DNA from: Pseudomonas neustonica
GTDB taxonomy: Bacteria; Pseudomonadota; Gammaproteobacteria; Pseudomonadales; Pseudomonadaceae
DNA length: 64,000 nucleotides
Assembly: GCF_003797945.1 (NCBI RefSeq)
Contig: NZ_RKKU01000001.1
Location: 310,001 to 374,000 of the forward strand
Direction of reading: 5' to 3'
Of the stretch, positions 9,492-18,881 are shown piece after piece. The first letter of the stretch is position 1. Every line of letters begins with the position of its first letter. The position numbers and the translations under genes are program-made. The notes under the pieces were generated by a model, which was given only the letters and a program-made list of their open reading frames with translations, ran no database searches and was not told the origin of the DNA.

Positions 9492-10073
9492 TCAGGCTGC
9501 GAAGTTTTTCGCAACAAAGTCCCAGTTAACCAGATTCCAGAATGCCTCAACGTACTTGGGACGGGCATTGCGGTAATCAATGTAGTAGGCATGTTCCCAC
9601 ACATCACAGGTCAGCAGCGGCGTGTCGCCTGAGGTGATAGGGTTGCCGGCACCGATGGTGCTGGCCAGAGCCAGTGAACCGTCAGCCTTTTTAACCAGCC
9701 AGCCCCAGCCAGACCCGAAGGTGCCGATGGAGGTTTTGCTGAACTCTTCTTTGAATGCCGCGAAGGAACCGAAAGACTTGTTGATAGCCTCGGCTAGTGC
9801 GCCAGTAGGTTCGCCACCGCCGTTCGGGCTGAGGCAGTTCCAGTAGAAGGTGTGGTTCCAGATCTGCGCTGCGTTGTTGAACACACCGCCGCTGGAAGTC
9901 TTGATGATGTCTTCCAGGCTCTTACCTTCATACTCGGTGCCCGGAACCATGTTGTTCAGGTTCACAACATAGGTGTTGTGATGCTTGCCGTAATGGTATT
10001 CGAGAGTTTCTGCAGAAATGTGTGGTTCCAGTGCATTTTTCTCGTAAGGGAGTGCTGGTAATTCAAAAGCCAT
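9492..10073 (-). CDS. sodB: Fe superoxide dismutase
   Basis: This cytoplasmic enzyme dismutes superoxide to oxygen and hydrogen peroxide. At 193 residues it has the usual length. Metal ligands are visible: His27 in EYHYGKHH, the His of WNHTFYW, and the Asp and His of [25 protein letters not shown] and the [11 protein letters not shown] context are those of Fe rather than Mn enzymes. The start [15 protein letters not shown] is the family's normal N-terminus. The 255 bp upstream (10074-10328) hold no gene and should contain its promoter. Confidence 0.97.
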   Translation of the reverse strand: MAFELPALPYEKNALEPHISAETLEYHYGKHHNTYVVNLNNMVPGTEYEGKSLEDIIKTSSGGVFNNAAQIWNHTFYWNCLSPNGGGEPTGALAEAINKSFGSFAAFKEEFSKTSIGTFGSGWGWLVKKADGSLALASTIGAGNPITSGDTPLLTCDVWEHAYYIDYRNARPKYVEAFWNLVNWDFVAKNFAA

Positions 10074-10328
10074 GGTTATTCTCCATCTTCAGGTATCAGG
10101 GTCCAGAAACGGAATAGTACTTAACTGTGCGACATCAAATGTATGCCTCAGTTCGACTTCGTTGACCACGGTTGCCACGTGGGCAGAGTGGACAATCTGC
10201 GACGCCTCTTTTTTCTACTGGAACTGATACAGGCTCCAGAGGGCGCTGCCCGTCTTGCGATCGGGAAGCCCCGATGATAGCACCTGAAAGCGCAGCTATC
10301 CACGTACCAAGTATAGGGTTATAGCCCT

Positions 10329-10949
10329 TCAGAGTGTCTGCAACGCCGGTTTAGCCAAAGACCAGGCAACCGCCAGCATCATTGCTGCGACGGCCAGGTC
10401 AATGCAGCGCCAGGTCAGGGGGCGACTCAGCAAGGGCGCTAATCTCGCGGAGCCCAGCGATAACAGGCTGAACCAGATAATCGATGCACTGACGGCGCCC
10501 AAGGCAAAGATCAACGGTAGAGGATTCTGTGCGCCTACTGAGCCGATTAACACCATGGTGTCCAGATAAACGTGCGGGTTTAGCAGAGTGACTGCCAGGG
10601 TGCTAAGCAATACCGCACGGCGCGATCGCTTGGGTTGCTGGCCGGCATGCATTGCCGCTGGCCAGGCCGCACGTTTCAGTGCCTGTAAGGCATAAAGCGA
10701 GAGAAAGCCAACCCCGGCCCAACGCGTAATCTCCATGGCCAGCGGATGACTTTGCAGTAATGCCGCCAAGCCGAAGGTGCCGGCGAGAATCAATACCGCA
10801 TCACAGCTCATGCAGATCAGCGCGGCGCTGATGTGATGCTCTCTGCGCAGACCCTGAGCCAGCACAAAGGCGTTTTGTGCACCTATCGCCATGATGAGTC
10901 CGGCGGCAACAAAAAGGCCGTTGGTGTAGCTGTGCAACAGAGTGGGCAT
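10329..10949 (-). CDS. LysE/ArgO family amino-acid exporter
   Basis: This 206-residue polytopic membrane protein resembles LysE/ArgO, which exports basic amino acids. The signature IMAIGAQNAFVLAQGL lies near the N-terminus, and TLLNPHVYLDTMVLIGSVG is the family's second conserved stretch. The start at 10949 (MPTLLHSYTNG) is chosen over a longer frame that would run into the divergent regulator's promoter. It is divergent from the ArgP-like LysR gene with a 94-bp gap. That is the classical arrangement in which the regulator senses Lys/Arg and switches on the exporter. Confidence 0.9.
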   Translation of the reverse strand: MPTLLHSYTNGLFVAAGLIMAIGAQNAFVLAQGLRREHHISAALICMSCDAVLILAGTFGLAALLQSHPLAMEITRWAGVGFLSLYALQALKRAAWPAAMHAGQQPKRSRRAVLLSTLAVTLLNPHVYLDTMVLIGSVGAQNPLPLIFALGAVSASIIWFSLLSLGSARLAPLLSRPLTWRCIDLAVAAMMLAVAWSLAKPALQTL

Positions 10950-11043
10950 GGATAGCGCCTTGTGATTAGTGGAAGGAAGTGATTTTGGAGTGGTTATCGA
11001 TATCAGAAAAGACAATAATGCTGATGTCATATTAGAGAAATTG

Positions 11044-11931
11044 ATGATGCTGGATTATAAGCTGTTGGCGGCATTGACCGCTGTAATAGAGCAGGGTGGC
11101 TTCGAGCGCGCGGCATTGAGCTTGGGTTTGTCGCAATCAGCGATCTCGCAGCGGATCAAGTTGTTGGAGTCACGGCTGGGCTCGCCGGTATTGGTCAGAG
11201 TGTCGCCGCCTCAAGCGACCGCGGCAGGCCAACGGCTACTCAATCACGTGCAGCAAGTGCGGCTGCTGGAGCGCGATTTGCGCAGCGACCTGCCGGAAAT
11301 AGATACGCAAGGAGGTATGAGTCGGCTGCGCATTGCGCTTAATGCCGACAGTCTGGCCACCTGGTGGGCAGAGGCCGTCAGCGGCTGGTGCAGTGCTGAG
11401 CGGGTGCTGCTGGATATGCAGGTAGAGGATCAGGACGTAGGCTTGCGACGCATGCGTAATGGTGAGGTCGCTGCCTGCGTTTGCGCTACCGAGCAGCCGG
11501 TGGCTGGCGCGCGTAGTTTACTGCTGGGGCAAATGCCATACCTGGCCGTAGCCAGTCGCGTATTTATTGATCGTCATTTTCCGGCTGGCGTGGTGCCAGC
11601 GCGGTTACCAGGCTTACCGGCTGTGGTATTTGGCCCGGATGATCAGCTGCAGCACCGGTTTATGCAGCAGTTGGGTTTGCCGGGTGAGTTTGAATACCAT
11701 CTGTGTCCCTCATCCGAGGGGTTCGTACGTATGCTCAGCGCGGGCGTTGGCTGGGGTATGGTGCCGGCGATGCAAGTGGCAGGCGAATTACGGCGTGGAG
11801 AGTTGTCCGAGCTGGTGCCGGGGCAGGCGCAGTCGGTATCGTTATATTGGCACTACTGGCGCAATGGCGGACAGTTGTTGGCAGGGTTGACCAGCGAGCT
11901 GGCACGGAAGGTGCCAGCCCTATTGGGCTAA
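11044..11931 (+). CDS. argP: LysR-family regulator, ArgP/IciA type
   Basis: The N-terminal winged HTH DYKLLAALTAVIEQGGFERA followed by LGLSQSAISQRIKLLESRLG is highly characteristic of ArgP/IciA/LysG regulators, which activate the neighbouring basic-amino-acid exporter gene. The rest is a periplasmic-binding-protein-like effector domain. Two adjacent ATGs (11044 and 11047) are possible; most homologues start at MxDYKLL, which fits 11047. The longer frame from 10969 is rejected because it overlaps the divergent exporter. The stop abuts the converging gene at 11932 with no gap. Confidence 0.9.
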   Translation: MMLDYKLLAALTAVIEQGGFERAALSLGLSQSAISQRIKLLESRLGSPVLVRVSPPQATAAGQRLLNHVQQVRLLERDLRSDLPEIDTQGGMSRLRIALNADSLATWWAEAVSGWCSAERVLLDMQVEDQDVGLRRMRNGEVAACVCATEQPVAGARSLLLGQMPYLAVASRVFIDRHFPAGVVPARLPGLPAVVFGPDDQLQHRFMQQLGLPGEFEYHLCPSSEGFVRMLSAGVGWGMVPAMQVAGELRRGELSELVPGQAQSVSLYWHYWRNGGQLLAGLTSELARKVPALLG

Positions 11932-12984
11932 TCAATCCAGCTGCATCTCACCTGAGCCAGCCAGTTTCTCGATACAGTCAGCGCCGAGCAGTCGTGAAGG
12001 GGTGTAATAGCCTGGAGCAGGTTCGTTTTGTTGAAGAAAATCAACGGCAAAAAGGGCTCCCTCGACGGTCACGTCGTAACCATTGGCGGTTTCAATACGC
12101 GCGGTGATTTTCTTGCCGACGCGGTTTTGTGCCTCGCCCCAGACGAAAGACCGTGCGTTCAAGCGTTGATCACTGCCAGGTCCAAGAATACGTCGGCCTA
12201 CCAGATACTTGAGCAAGGCCTGGACTGGCGGGAGGCCGAGCAACGGGCGTAAACGATCCAGGCGGCGCAGCCGCGTGGCAGCACTCGGCGCCATGGGGAT
12301 GTACACCTCGATGTCATCAATGCCGGTAGAGAACCACGCCGTCGCGATATCGCCCCAGGGAATGGTGACGGCGTGTTTTGTCCCGTTACCGAAGTCTATA
12401 TCTCGGCTTTGATACGCCAGAGGAACCGTTTTTATCTTGTCGTTCTGGCGGATACGTCCGCCATATTTCAAACCTTCTACTGAGGTTTTAGCTGTGCCGG
12501 GGGAAAAGCCAGTACGTGAGTCGAACCCCAGTGCAAGGCGGTCGGCATCTGGCATTGCTTCTTTTAAGCGTGCGGCAATACAGTCGGTGGGAATGACGTC
12601 GAAGCCAACGCCTGAACAAATGACCACATCGGCCTCGGCTGCTTCGCTATGTCGGCTCTGAGCTGCGATAAACACGTCGATCTCGCCGGTAATGTCGAGG
12701 TAGTGACAATGGTTGTGCAGGCAGGCATCAATCATGGGCTGACTGGTAGCTGAGAACGGCCCTGCGCAATGGACGACTATATTCATCCCCTGCATGCCCT
12801 GATTGGCTGCGTCTGGATCGTCTAAGGTGAAGTGACGCGCCTGTAATCCAAGTTCGCTGGCCAGTGCGCTAACGGCTTGCTGATTGCGTCCAGCTAGTAC
12901 CGGCGTCAAGCCGCGAGATAGCGCCTCGCGTGCTAACAGTTCGCCGGTATAGCCATTGGCACCGTAAATCATCCATTCAGACAT
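11932..12984 (-). CDS. Saccharopine dehydrogenase-like NAD(P)-binding oxidoreductase
   Basis: This 350-residue protein starts with a Rossmann fold (WMIYGANGYTGELLAREAL, a GxxGxxG motif) and continues with the family motif VVHCAGPFSATSQPMIDACL and HYLDITGEIDVF. These are features of the saccharopine dehydrogenase-like / trans-acting enoyl reductase group. True saccharopine dehydrogenases are only distantly related and the substrate is unknown. The start at 12984 has a strong ribosome site (GAGGAG). It is convergent with argP, and the region upstream is free of genes to 13112. Confidence 0.8.
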   Translation of the reverse strand: MSEWMIYGANGYTGELLAREALSRGLTPVLAGRNQQAVSALASELGLQARHFTLDDPDAANQGMQGMNIVVHCAGPFSATSQPMIDACLHNHCHYLDITGEIDVFIAAQSRHSEAAEADVVICSGVGFDVIPTDCIAARLKEAMPDADRLALGFDSRTGFSPGTAKTSVEGLKYGGRIRQNDKIKTVPLAYQSRDIDFGNGTKHAVTIPWGDIATAWFSTGIDDIEVYIPMAPSAATRLRRLDRLRPLLGLPPVQALLKYLVGRRILGPGSDQRLNARSFVWGEAQNRVGKKITARIETANGYDVTVEGALFAVDFLQQNEPAPGYYTPSRLLGADCIEKLAGSGEMQLD

Positions 12985-13111
12985 TCAATTACTCCTCAGA
13001 CCCTGGATGGCTCAGAGTAATGTCTGTGGTGCGTATGCGCCAGCGGCTTGTGGGTTACGCAGGTTCGGATATGCGACATAGACACGCCATCGACAAGCCT
13101 GATGGCATGCC

Positions 13112-13468
13112 TCAGCGAATAACCTGGCCCCGGTAGATGCGCACGCTGCCACTCGGGGATGCTGGAGTCGGTTCTGCCGGCATGTCACGTTGGCGCTGTG
13201 CGTTAACATGGTATTGCCGCGCGGCAATGGCGCCTTGCGCTACCATGCTTTCTTCCGGTTCGGGCACAACGGGGGCAACCATATCCGCCAGCCGGTTACC
13301 CAGGTCGCGAATATCGGCATTCGGGCAATCGCGGCTCAAGCCGATCATGCTTTCCACTGCATCCGGGTCGCCCAAGTGAACGGTCACCCCGAGTGAGCGT
13401 TTTAAATGGCGTCTCAGTGTGGTCATGCAGTCAAGTGTTGCGCGGTTGAACTGTGCGTCTGCAATCAT
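13112..13468 (-). CDS. Small uncharacterised protein
   Basis: A 118-residue soluble protein (MIADAQFNRATLDCMTTLRR...) that I do not recognise. The first two thirds are predicted helical; the C-terminal third is Pro/Glu-rich and probably disordered (VVPEPEES, PAEPTPASPSG). The ATG at 13468 is preceded by GGGGGATGG, a good ribosome site, which supports it over a TTG at 13483. Competing ORFs on the other strand are short and lack such sites. Confidence 0.6.
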   Translation of the reverse strand: MIADAQFNRATLDCMTTLRRHLKRSLGVTVHLGDPDAVESMIGLSRDCPNADIRDLGNRLADMVAPVVPEPEESMVAQGAIAARQYHVNAQRQRDMPAEPTPASPSGSVRIYRGQVIR

Positions 13469-13691
13469 GGATCCATCCCCCAATTAATCACTGGTCTCGC
13501 AAGGTGCGGTAGCCAAGTGAGTTAAGTGCAAGCAGAATGTGTACCAATTCGCATAAGTGCTGGATATATGCCGCCAGGCGAGGGTCATAAACCTGCTGGT
13601 TGCGGGTAAAAGGCCATTATGTGCTATTCCGTGGTGCGGGCTTGCACCGCTCTGGCGCGAGCTTTTGGGCAAGATTGGGAGTTGGGGACGA

Positions 13692-14585
13692 ATGAAGAAG
13701 CAAGAGTTGGATGATGATTTACCTAGTCTGCGAGCAAGTCGCGATGATGGCTTTGATCCAGTATCGGTCGCGCCTCAGCGCAGCAGTTCCAGTGGGAGCT
13801 TGCGCGCTGATCCTCCACCCCAAGTGTCGGGTGCGAGCAACGGCCCACTCTGGGCGCTGACTGCGGCACTGTCTTTAGCACTTGTTGCGCTGGGCTATTG
13901 GACTTATCAGCAGCAAAGCATGCTTAAACAGCAATTGGTCGCGACGCAAACCAGCTTCGCGCGCATCAGTGAGGAAGCCTCGGGACGTATTCAGGATATT
14001 AACGGCAAGTTCAGTGCCACCGAATCCAGTCTCGGTCAGGCTGAGCAGGCCAGGAGCGCTCGCATCGGCAAGCTGGAAAGTCAGGTGGCCGCATTGCAGA
14101 AGACGCTGAGCGAGCATGATGAGCGTTTGCTCAGCACCAGGACAGCGAACGCGCAGTTGAGCAAAGAGGTCGAGGCGCAGCAGGCACAGCTGACTAGCTT
14201 GACTGCTGGCACTGCCGATTTTGCTGAGCGCCTGAGCGAGCAATCGAGGCAGCTGCAAGCTGCCGCAGAGCAGGCCAAGACAGCGGCAGCGCAGTTGACG
14301 CAACTGCAGGGGCAACTGGCAGGGCTGGAAGAGTTGCAATCACAGTTAGCGGCTCAGGCCGCCCAGCTGACCAGCCAAAAACAGGCGTTACAGGCATTGC
14401 AGCAGGAAGGCGGCGGTGACGTTGAGCAAAGTCTGCTGGTGATGCGCACCGAGCTTGATCAGCGCGCGGCTGCGACCGAGCAGGCGTTGGATTCGATTGA
14501 CAGTTTTCGCCTGCAAACCAACCGTAGCATCAGTACTCTGCAAAACCAGTTGGCTAGTCTGCATGCGCAGGTACAGGGTAACTGA
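13692..14585 (+). CDS. Single-pass membrane protein with long coiled coil
   Basis: This 297-residue protein has an acidic, disordered N-terminus, one transmembrane helix (GPLWALTAALSLALVALGYW, about residues 53-72) and then about 200 residues of Ala/Gln/Leu-rich heptads typical of coiled coil. It is bitopic, and its C-terminal part is most likely periplasmic. No enzymatic motif is visible and I do not recognise a named family. The ATG at 13692 follows GTTGGGGACG; the longer frame from 13557 lacks protein-like content. Its stop overlaps the acpH start (TGATG), so the two are co-translated. Confidence 0.8.
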   Translation: MKKQELDDDLPSLRASRDDGFDPVSVAPQRSSSSGSLRADPPPQVSGASNGPLWALTAALSLALVALGYWTYQQQSMLKQQLVATQTSFARISEEASGRIQDINGKFSATESSLGQAEQARSARIGKLESQVAALQKTLSEHDERLLSTRTANAQLSKEVEAQQAQLTSLTAGTADFAERLSEQSRQLQAAAEQAKTAAAQLTQLQGQLAGLEELQSQLAAQAAQLTSQKQALQALQQEGGGDVEQSLLVMRTELDQRAAATEQALDSIDSFRLQTNRSISTLQNQLASLHAQVQGN

Positions 14586-15220
14586 TGAACTTCCTTGCCC
14601 ACTTATTGATGGGGTCAAACTCGCCGGAGCAGGCCCTGGGCAGCCTGCTTGGCGATTTTGTCAAAGGGCCGGTGCAGCAGATTGCGTTGCCCGAAGGGGT
14701 GCGCGGCGGCATCTGGTTGCATAGGCGTATTGATGGCTTCACGGATAGTCATGCGTTGGTGCTGCAAAGCAAGGCGCGGGTTAGCCCTCAGCGCCGCCGC
14801 TTTGCCGGCATCATGGTGGACATGTTCTATGATCACTTGCTGGCGCGTCACTGGCAGCAATTTTCCGAGCTACCGCTGGCGGAGTTCAGTCAGCAGTCCT
14901 ATCGGCACCTGCTGCAGCAGCGCGACATTATCCCGGAAAATGCGTGGCCGGTTATTCGGCACATGAGTGAGCACGACTGGCTCACCAGTTATGCGCAGTT
15001 ACCGCACTTGCATCGCGCGCTGGATAATATGTCCAAGCGACTGCGGCGCGATAATGCAATGCCTGGCTCGGTTGCGGAGCTGGAGGCAGATTACGCCGCC
15101 TTTGAGCAGGATTTTTTTCGTTTTATGCCGCAGGTTCAGGCCTTCGCTGCTGATCAGGCGGCGCTTTTGAGCTCGGGTGCCGTTGACTTTACCGTGCCGT
15201 CCGGCAATCCCAGAGCCTGA
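14585..15220 (+). CDS. acpH: Acyl carrier protein phosphodiesterase AcpH
   Basis: AcpH removes the 4'-phosphopantetheine group from holo-ACP. The 211-residue protein shows the DUF479/AcpH features: MNFLAHLLMGSNSPEQALGS, LGDFVKGP, HRRIDGFTDSH and GIMVDMFYDHLLARHW, where His and Asp residues form the HD-like metal site. The start overlaps the upstream coiled-coil gene. The last 67 bases overlap, head-on, the 3' end of olsA on the other strand. Confidence 0.92.
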   Translation: MNFLAHLLMGSNSPEQALGSLLGDFVKGPVQQIALPEGVRGGIWLHRRIDGFTDSHALVLQSKARVSPQRRRFAGIMVDMFYDHLLARHWQQFSELPLAEFSQQSYRHLLQQRDIIPENAWPVIRHMSEHDWLTSYAQLPHLHRALDNMSKRLRRDNAMPGSVAELEADYAAFEQDFFRFMPQVQAFAADQAALLSSGAVDFTVPSGNPRA

Positions 15221-15942
15221 CTCACTGCCGATTGTGCTTCTCTGGCCAGCTGATTTCGGTTGCGGTCCTGGCTAGCGATGGGCGCAAGAAAATACACATG
15301 TACGTCTATGGTCCTGGAGCCGAGTAAGCGTACCAGGTGCTGTGAAAACTCATCGTCATCGATGAAGGGCGCGGAGCGGTCAGCCTCACCATCGAGCCGG
15401 TAAGCCACAGCGACGGGTTGTATCGGTGCCTTGACGTCTATTGCACTGCCCAGCAAGCGGCCGTGAAAAGTACGTACCCGGTCGCCGGCAGTGGTAGTGC
15501 CTTCAGCAAAAATGACCAGACTACGGCCCTGGTTCAGGATCTGGGTCAGTTGTGCCTGCAAGGATTGCGACACCGACTTCCCGCGTTGGATAAAGCAGGT
15601 CCCGGCAGCTGCTGCCAGCCAGCCGATGACGGGCCATTGCCGCACCTCGGCCTTGGACAGAAAATGCACCGGGGCTTGCGCACCGAGTACGACGATATCC
15701 AGCCATGACACGTGGTTGCTGACCCAGAGCGCGGTATCACTCACCGGGGAGCCATGCACGTGCAGCCTCAATGGCAATAGACGGATCAGATTGCGCAGCC
15801 ACCAGCGTGTCAGGCGCTGGCGCTGACCATCCAGAAAGGCCGGCTTGAAAGGCTGCAGCAGCGCGACCCAGGTTGCGAGCAGCAGGCCACAGATGATCCA
15901 GCCAATGACGCCAGCCAAACGCAGCGCTTTACCCGGCGTCAT
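15154..15942 (-). CDS. olsA: Lyso-ornithine lipid O-acyltransferase OlsA
   Basis: This PlsC-family acyltransferase adds the second acyl chain in ornithine lipid synthesis. The 262-residue protein has an N-terminal hydrophobic helix and the acyltransferase blocks NHVSWLD (HX4D, catalytic), FIQRGKS and FAEGTTTAG (the FPEGT equivalent). The ATG at 15942 lies 2 bases after the olsB stop. The frame extends upstream to 15981 inside olsB. Adjacency to olsB fixes the assignment. Its 3' end overlaps acpH by 67 bp in convergent orientation. Confidence 0.92.
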   Translation of the reverse strand: MTPGKALRLAGVIGWIICGLLLATWVALLQPFKPAFLDGQRQRLTRWWLRNLIRLLPLRLHVHGSPVSDTALWVSNHVSWLDIVVLGAQAPVHFLSKAEVRQWPVIGWLAAAAGTCFIQRGKSVSQSLQAQLTQILNQGRSLVIFAEGTTTAGDRVRTFHGRLLGSAIDVKAPIQPVAVAYRLDGEADRSAPFIDDDEFSQHLVRLLGSRTIDVHVYFLAPIASQDRNRNQLAREAQSAVSQALGLPDGTVKSTAPELKSAA

Positions 15943-15944
15943 CC

Positions 15945-16697
15945 TCAGACTGCCTTGAAATGGCGAGCGTAGCGTGGGCAAAGCTGCTCACGGCGTAGCA
16001 GGATAAAAACATCGGCAACGTTGAATTCCGGATCCCAGCAGGGCTCACCGCAGACCTTCGCACCTAGGCGCATATAGGCTTTGAGCAGCGGTGGTAGCTG
16101 TGCGGTCAGGTTGGCTGGCAAGTCACGCTCGGGAATGGGTAAGCGTGGAATCGCATTAAGGTACTCGCGGCTCAGATAGCGCCCACGCAACCGCTGCATG
16201 ATGGCGTGCGCTTGCAGGCCGCCGTCGCGCATATCGATGCTGGCGCAGCCCATCAGGTATGCGTAATGGCGCTCATTCATCAGCTGCGCCAAGCCCGACC
16301 AGAGCGCTGAAATAGTCGCGCCATTGCGGTACTCAGCGTGCACACAGGTGCGACCGATCTCCATGATGTCGCCACGCAGGTCAGTCAGGCCAACCAGCTG
16401 AAACTCACTCTCGCTATAGAAACCGCCTGCCTCTGGGGCGCGGCGGCTATCCAGGATGCGGGTGGTCGCGACCACGCGACCGGTGTTCTGGTCGCGCACG
16501 ATCAAGTGTTCGCAGTGCAGGTCATAATGATCCTGATCCAGGCCAGCTTCGGCCGTATGCAAGACCGCGCCACATTCTTCAGCGAAGACCTGGTATCTGA
16601 GAGCCTGTGCTGCTCTGAGGCTGCGTGCGTCGGTAGCCAGTTCTACCAGCAACTGGCGACTGTTGGATTCTTCGAGGGCGAGCGCTGCTTGTGACAT
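15945..16697 (-). CDS. olsB: L-ornithine N-alpha-acyltransferase OlsB
   Basis: OlsB transfers a 3-hydroxyacyl chain from ACP to ornithine, the first step to phosphorus-free ornithine lipids, which often replace phospholipids under phosphate limitation. The 250-residue GNAT-fold protein has the family stretches [57 protein letters not shown] and [10 protein letters not shown]. The start ATG at 16697 is placed by a perfect GGAGGTG site; a GTG at 16703 is rejected. olsA follows directly. Confidence 0.95.
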   Translation of the reverse strand: MSQAALALEESNSRQLLVELATDARSLRAAQALRYQVFAEECGAVLHTAEAGLDQDHYDLHCEHLIVRDQNTGRVVATTRILDSRRAPEAGGFYSESEFQLVGLTDLRGDIMEIGRTCVHAEYRNGATISALWSGLAQLMNERHYAYLMGCASIDMRDGGLQAHAIMQRLRGRYLSREYLNAIPRLPIPERDLPANLTAQLPPLLKAYMRLGAKVCGEPCWDPEFNVADVFILLRREQLCPRYARHFKAV

Positions 16698-16879
16698 GGA
16701 CACCTCCGTCCGGGCATCTGTTATTTGATGTACAAGCTGAGCCTATGGCGCTGGGGTGTCAGGATTGTGAATCCTTGGTTACGTTCCTGTGACTGCGTAC
16801 ATCTTGATGCAGGTCAGTGGCCTGACCGCATTGCTGATTTATAAGGTGGGCTGGAATTTAACCTGTAGGGAGTCTCGGT

Positions 16880-17659
16880 ATGGCCACGGCAAGAGTTTTG
16901 TTCGATAACGGACCGCACAAGGTGTTGTGTTTTGACCAGTTGGTCACCGGCGATGGGGTGCAGTCGAATCAATTTCTGATCATCGATCACGACGAGCATG
17001 CGCTGCTTGATCCGGGTGGAGATCTGACGTACATGCCGCTTTCATTGGCAGTCAGCCGGTATATACCCCTGCCTGACCTGACCTATGTGTTTGCGTCACA
17101 CCAGGATCCGGACATCATTGCGTCGCTGGATAAATGGTTTTTGCACACCCGCTGTAAAGTGGTTTGCTCAAAACTGTGGGCGCGTTTCTTGCCGCACCTG
17201 AGTGCCGGTTTTCTGAATCGGCAGATGGGTATGTCGACTACCGATCGGATGATAGCCATTCCTGATCGCGGTGCCGACGTGCCGCTGGGTAAGTCCTCAA
17301 TCAAGATACTGCCAGCGCATTTTCTGCACTCCGTGGGTAACCTGCAGTTCTTTGATCCGATCAGCGGCATCCTGTTTTCCGGCGATATGGGAGCATCAAT
17401 GTTGGACGATGCGGAACCAGTGACCGACTTTGCTACTCACAAATCCAGTATGGAGGGCTTTCACCGTCGCTACATGGCGGGGAACAAAGTATGCCGTCTG
17501 TGGGCTAATATGGTTCGTCAGTTGGCACCGACCATGCTGGTACCTCAACACGGTCGTCCCTTTGACGGCCCTGAAATGATCAATGCTTTTCTGGACTGGA
17601 TTAGCCAGCTCGAGTGCGGGGTAGATCTGCTAACGCAGGACGATTACCGAATTCCTTGA
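16880..17659 (+). CDS. MBL-fold protein related to flavodiiron / oxygen-binding diiron domains
   Basis: This 259-residue protein has a metallo-beta-lactamase fold like the diiron domain of flavodiiron proteins: NQFLIIDHDEHALLDPGG, the ligand segment ASHQDPDIIAS (HxDxD, in place of HxExDH), LPAHFLHSVGNLQFFDP, and FSGDMGAS with its conserved Asp. No flavodoxin or rubredoxin domain follows, so it is a stand-alone diiron-type domain, possibly an oxygen or NO sensor or reductase (inference). TAGGGAGT precedes the ATG. A PLD-family gene follows after 24 bases and is probably co-transcribed. Confidence 0.8.
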   Translation: MATARVLFDNGPHKVLCFDQLVTGDGVQSNQFLIIDHDEHALLDPGGDLTYMPLSLAVSRYIPLPDLTYVFASHQDPDIIASLDKWFLHTRCKVVCSKLWARFLPHLSAGFLNRQMGMSTTDRMIAIPDRGADVPLGKSSIKILPAHFLHSVGNLQFFDPISGILFSGDMGASMLDDAEPVTDFATHKSSMEGFHRRYMAGNKVCRLWANMVRQLAPTMLVPQHGRPFDGPEMINAFLDWISQLECGVDLLTQDDYRIP

Positions 17660-17683
17660 GCGGCGTCCGCTACAAGGATATTT

Positions 17684-18844
17684 ATGTCGTCGCGTGTGTA
17701 TGAGTGGCATCAGGACAACGAATTCAATCTGCGCGTGGATGGGCACCGCTACTTTCCGCGCATACTCGAAGCCTTTGAGCAGGCCGAGTCCAGCATTGAT
17801 ATTGAGATGTATCTGGTCTCCTCGGGCACCAGTTGCGATCAGGTGGTGGATGCTCTTCTGCAAGCGGTCTCGCGAGGCGTAAAGGTTCGCTTCATGTTTG
17901 ATGCGATCGGCAGTGAAAAGATGAAGCAGCCGGATCGTGACCGACTCAGCGATGGCGGCGTTGCAACGCGCATCTATAATCCGACATCCTGGTACCACGG
18001 CACGCGCATGTTTCATCGCGATCACCGTAAACTGATCATCATCGACCAGAAGATCACTTTTGTCGGCGGTACTGGATTTACTGATGAGTTTTGTCAGCAA
18101 GAGGAGGGGAGTGATTGCCCTCGCTGGCATGAGCAGATGCTCGAAGTGCAGGGGCCGGTGGTTGCTGACTGGCTGGATTTGTTTGAAATTGAATGGGCGC
18201 GGGTAGGCAAGTATCAACGCCGTGGCTTCTCACCTGTTCGGCGAGTAAAAATACCGTCCCGTCCGCAGGAGGGTGGCGGTCACGCGCGGGTGTCCTACAT
18301 CGGGGCGCGTGAGCAGAAAGAGGTGGTTGCCTCTTTGCTTGGTGCATTGGCTCATAGTGAACAACGAGTCTGGTTGGCAACGCCTTATTTTTTGCCTTCC
18401 TGGCGCATTCGTCGGTCGTTGATCCGCGCCGCACGGCGCGGCGTCGATGTCCGTCTGCTATTGTGTGGCACCAGTGTCGATCACGTTGCAGTGCTTTACG
18501 CTGGCCAGCGGTATTACCGTCGCCTATTGAAAGCCGGTGTGCGCATCTACGAGTTTCAACCCCGTTTTACCCATTTGAAGACCGCTATGGTTGATAACTG
18601 GGTGTCGCTTGGTTCCTGTAACTTTGACCACTGGACCTTGCATTGGAATCTGGAAGCGAATCAGCAAGCGGTTGATCCTGGCTTGGCGAGCGCGGTGACC
18701 GAGAGCTTTGAGAACGATTTCGCGCAAAGTTACGAATGGACGTTGGAGCGCTGGCGTAATTTACCCTTGAGTCATCGCCTGAAAATTCGGGTGTGGGGGC
18801 AAATCAATCGATGGGTGATGCGGATTTTTGGTATTCATCGTTGA
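17684..18844 (+). CDS. clsB: Cardiolipin synthase B-like phospholipase D protein
   Basis: This 386-residue protein has two HKD motifs typical of PLD-type phosphatidyltransferases: HRKLIIIDQKITFVGG with GGTGFTDEF (about residues 111-130), and HLKTAMVDNWVSLGSCNFD (about residues 300-318). ClsB-type enzymes make cardiolipin from phosphatidylglycerol and another phospholipid. No N-terminal transmembrane helices are seen, as in ClsB and unlike ClsA. AAGGAT precedes the ATG. Nearness to olsBA suggests a membrane-lipid neighbourhood. The exact substrate is inference. Confidence 0.87.
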   Translation: MSSRVYEWHQDNEFNLRVDGHRYFPRILEAFEQAESSIDIEMYLVSSGTSCDQVVDALLQAVSRGVKVRFMFDAIGSEKMKQPDRDRLSDGGVATRIYNPTSWYHGTRMFHRDHRKLIIIDQKITFVGGTGFTDEFCQQEEGSDCPRWHEQMLEVQGPVVADWLDLFEIEWARVGKYQRRGFSPVRRVKIPSRPQEGGGHARVSYIGAREQKEVVASLLGALAHSEQRVWLATPYFLPSWRIRRSLIRAARRGVDVRLLLCGTSVDHVAVLYAGQRYYRRLLKAGVRIYEFQPRFTHLKTAMVDNWVSLGSCNFDHWTLHWNLEANQQAVDPGLASAVTESFENDFAQSYEWTLERWRNLPLSHRLKIRVWGQINRWVMRIFGIHR

Positions 18845-18847
18845 GAC

Positions 18848-18872
18848 CTGCTCCACGTCAAGCGTGGAGCAG
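18848..18872. terminator. Hairpin between converging clsB and enoyl-CoA hydratase genes
   Basis: A perfect 10-bp stem (CTGCTCCACG and CGTGGAGCAG, loop TCAAG) fills the 37-bp gap between two converging genes, so it can serve both transcripts. The T-run is weak. Confidence 0.7.
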
Positions 18873-18881
18873 TTGTGCGCT

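Noticed and set aside
13557-13691. 45-codon N-terminal extension of the coiled-coil gene
   Set aside because: The good ribosome site and sensible protein begin at 13692; the extension is Cys/Trp-rich and has no start signal.
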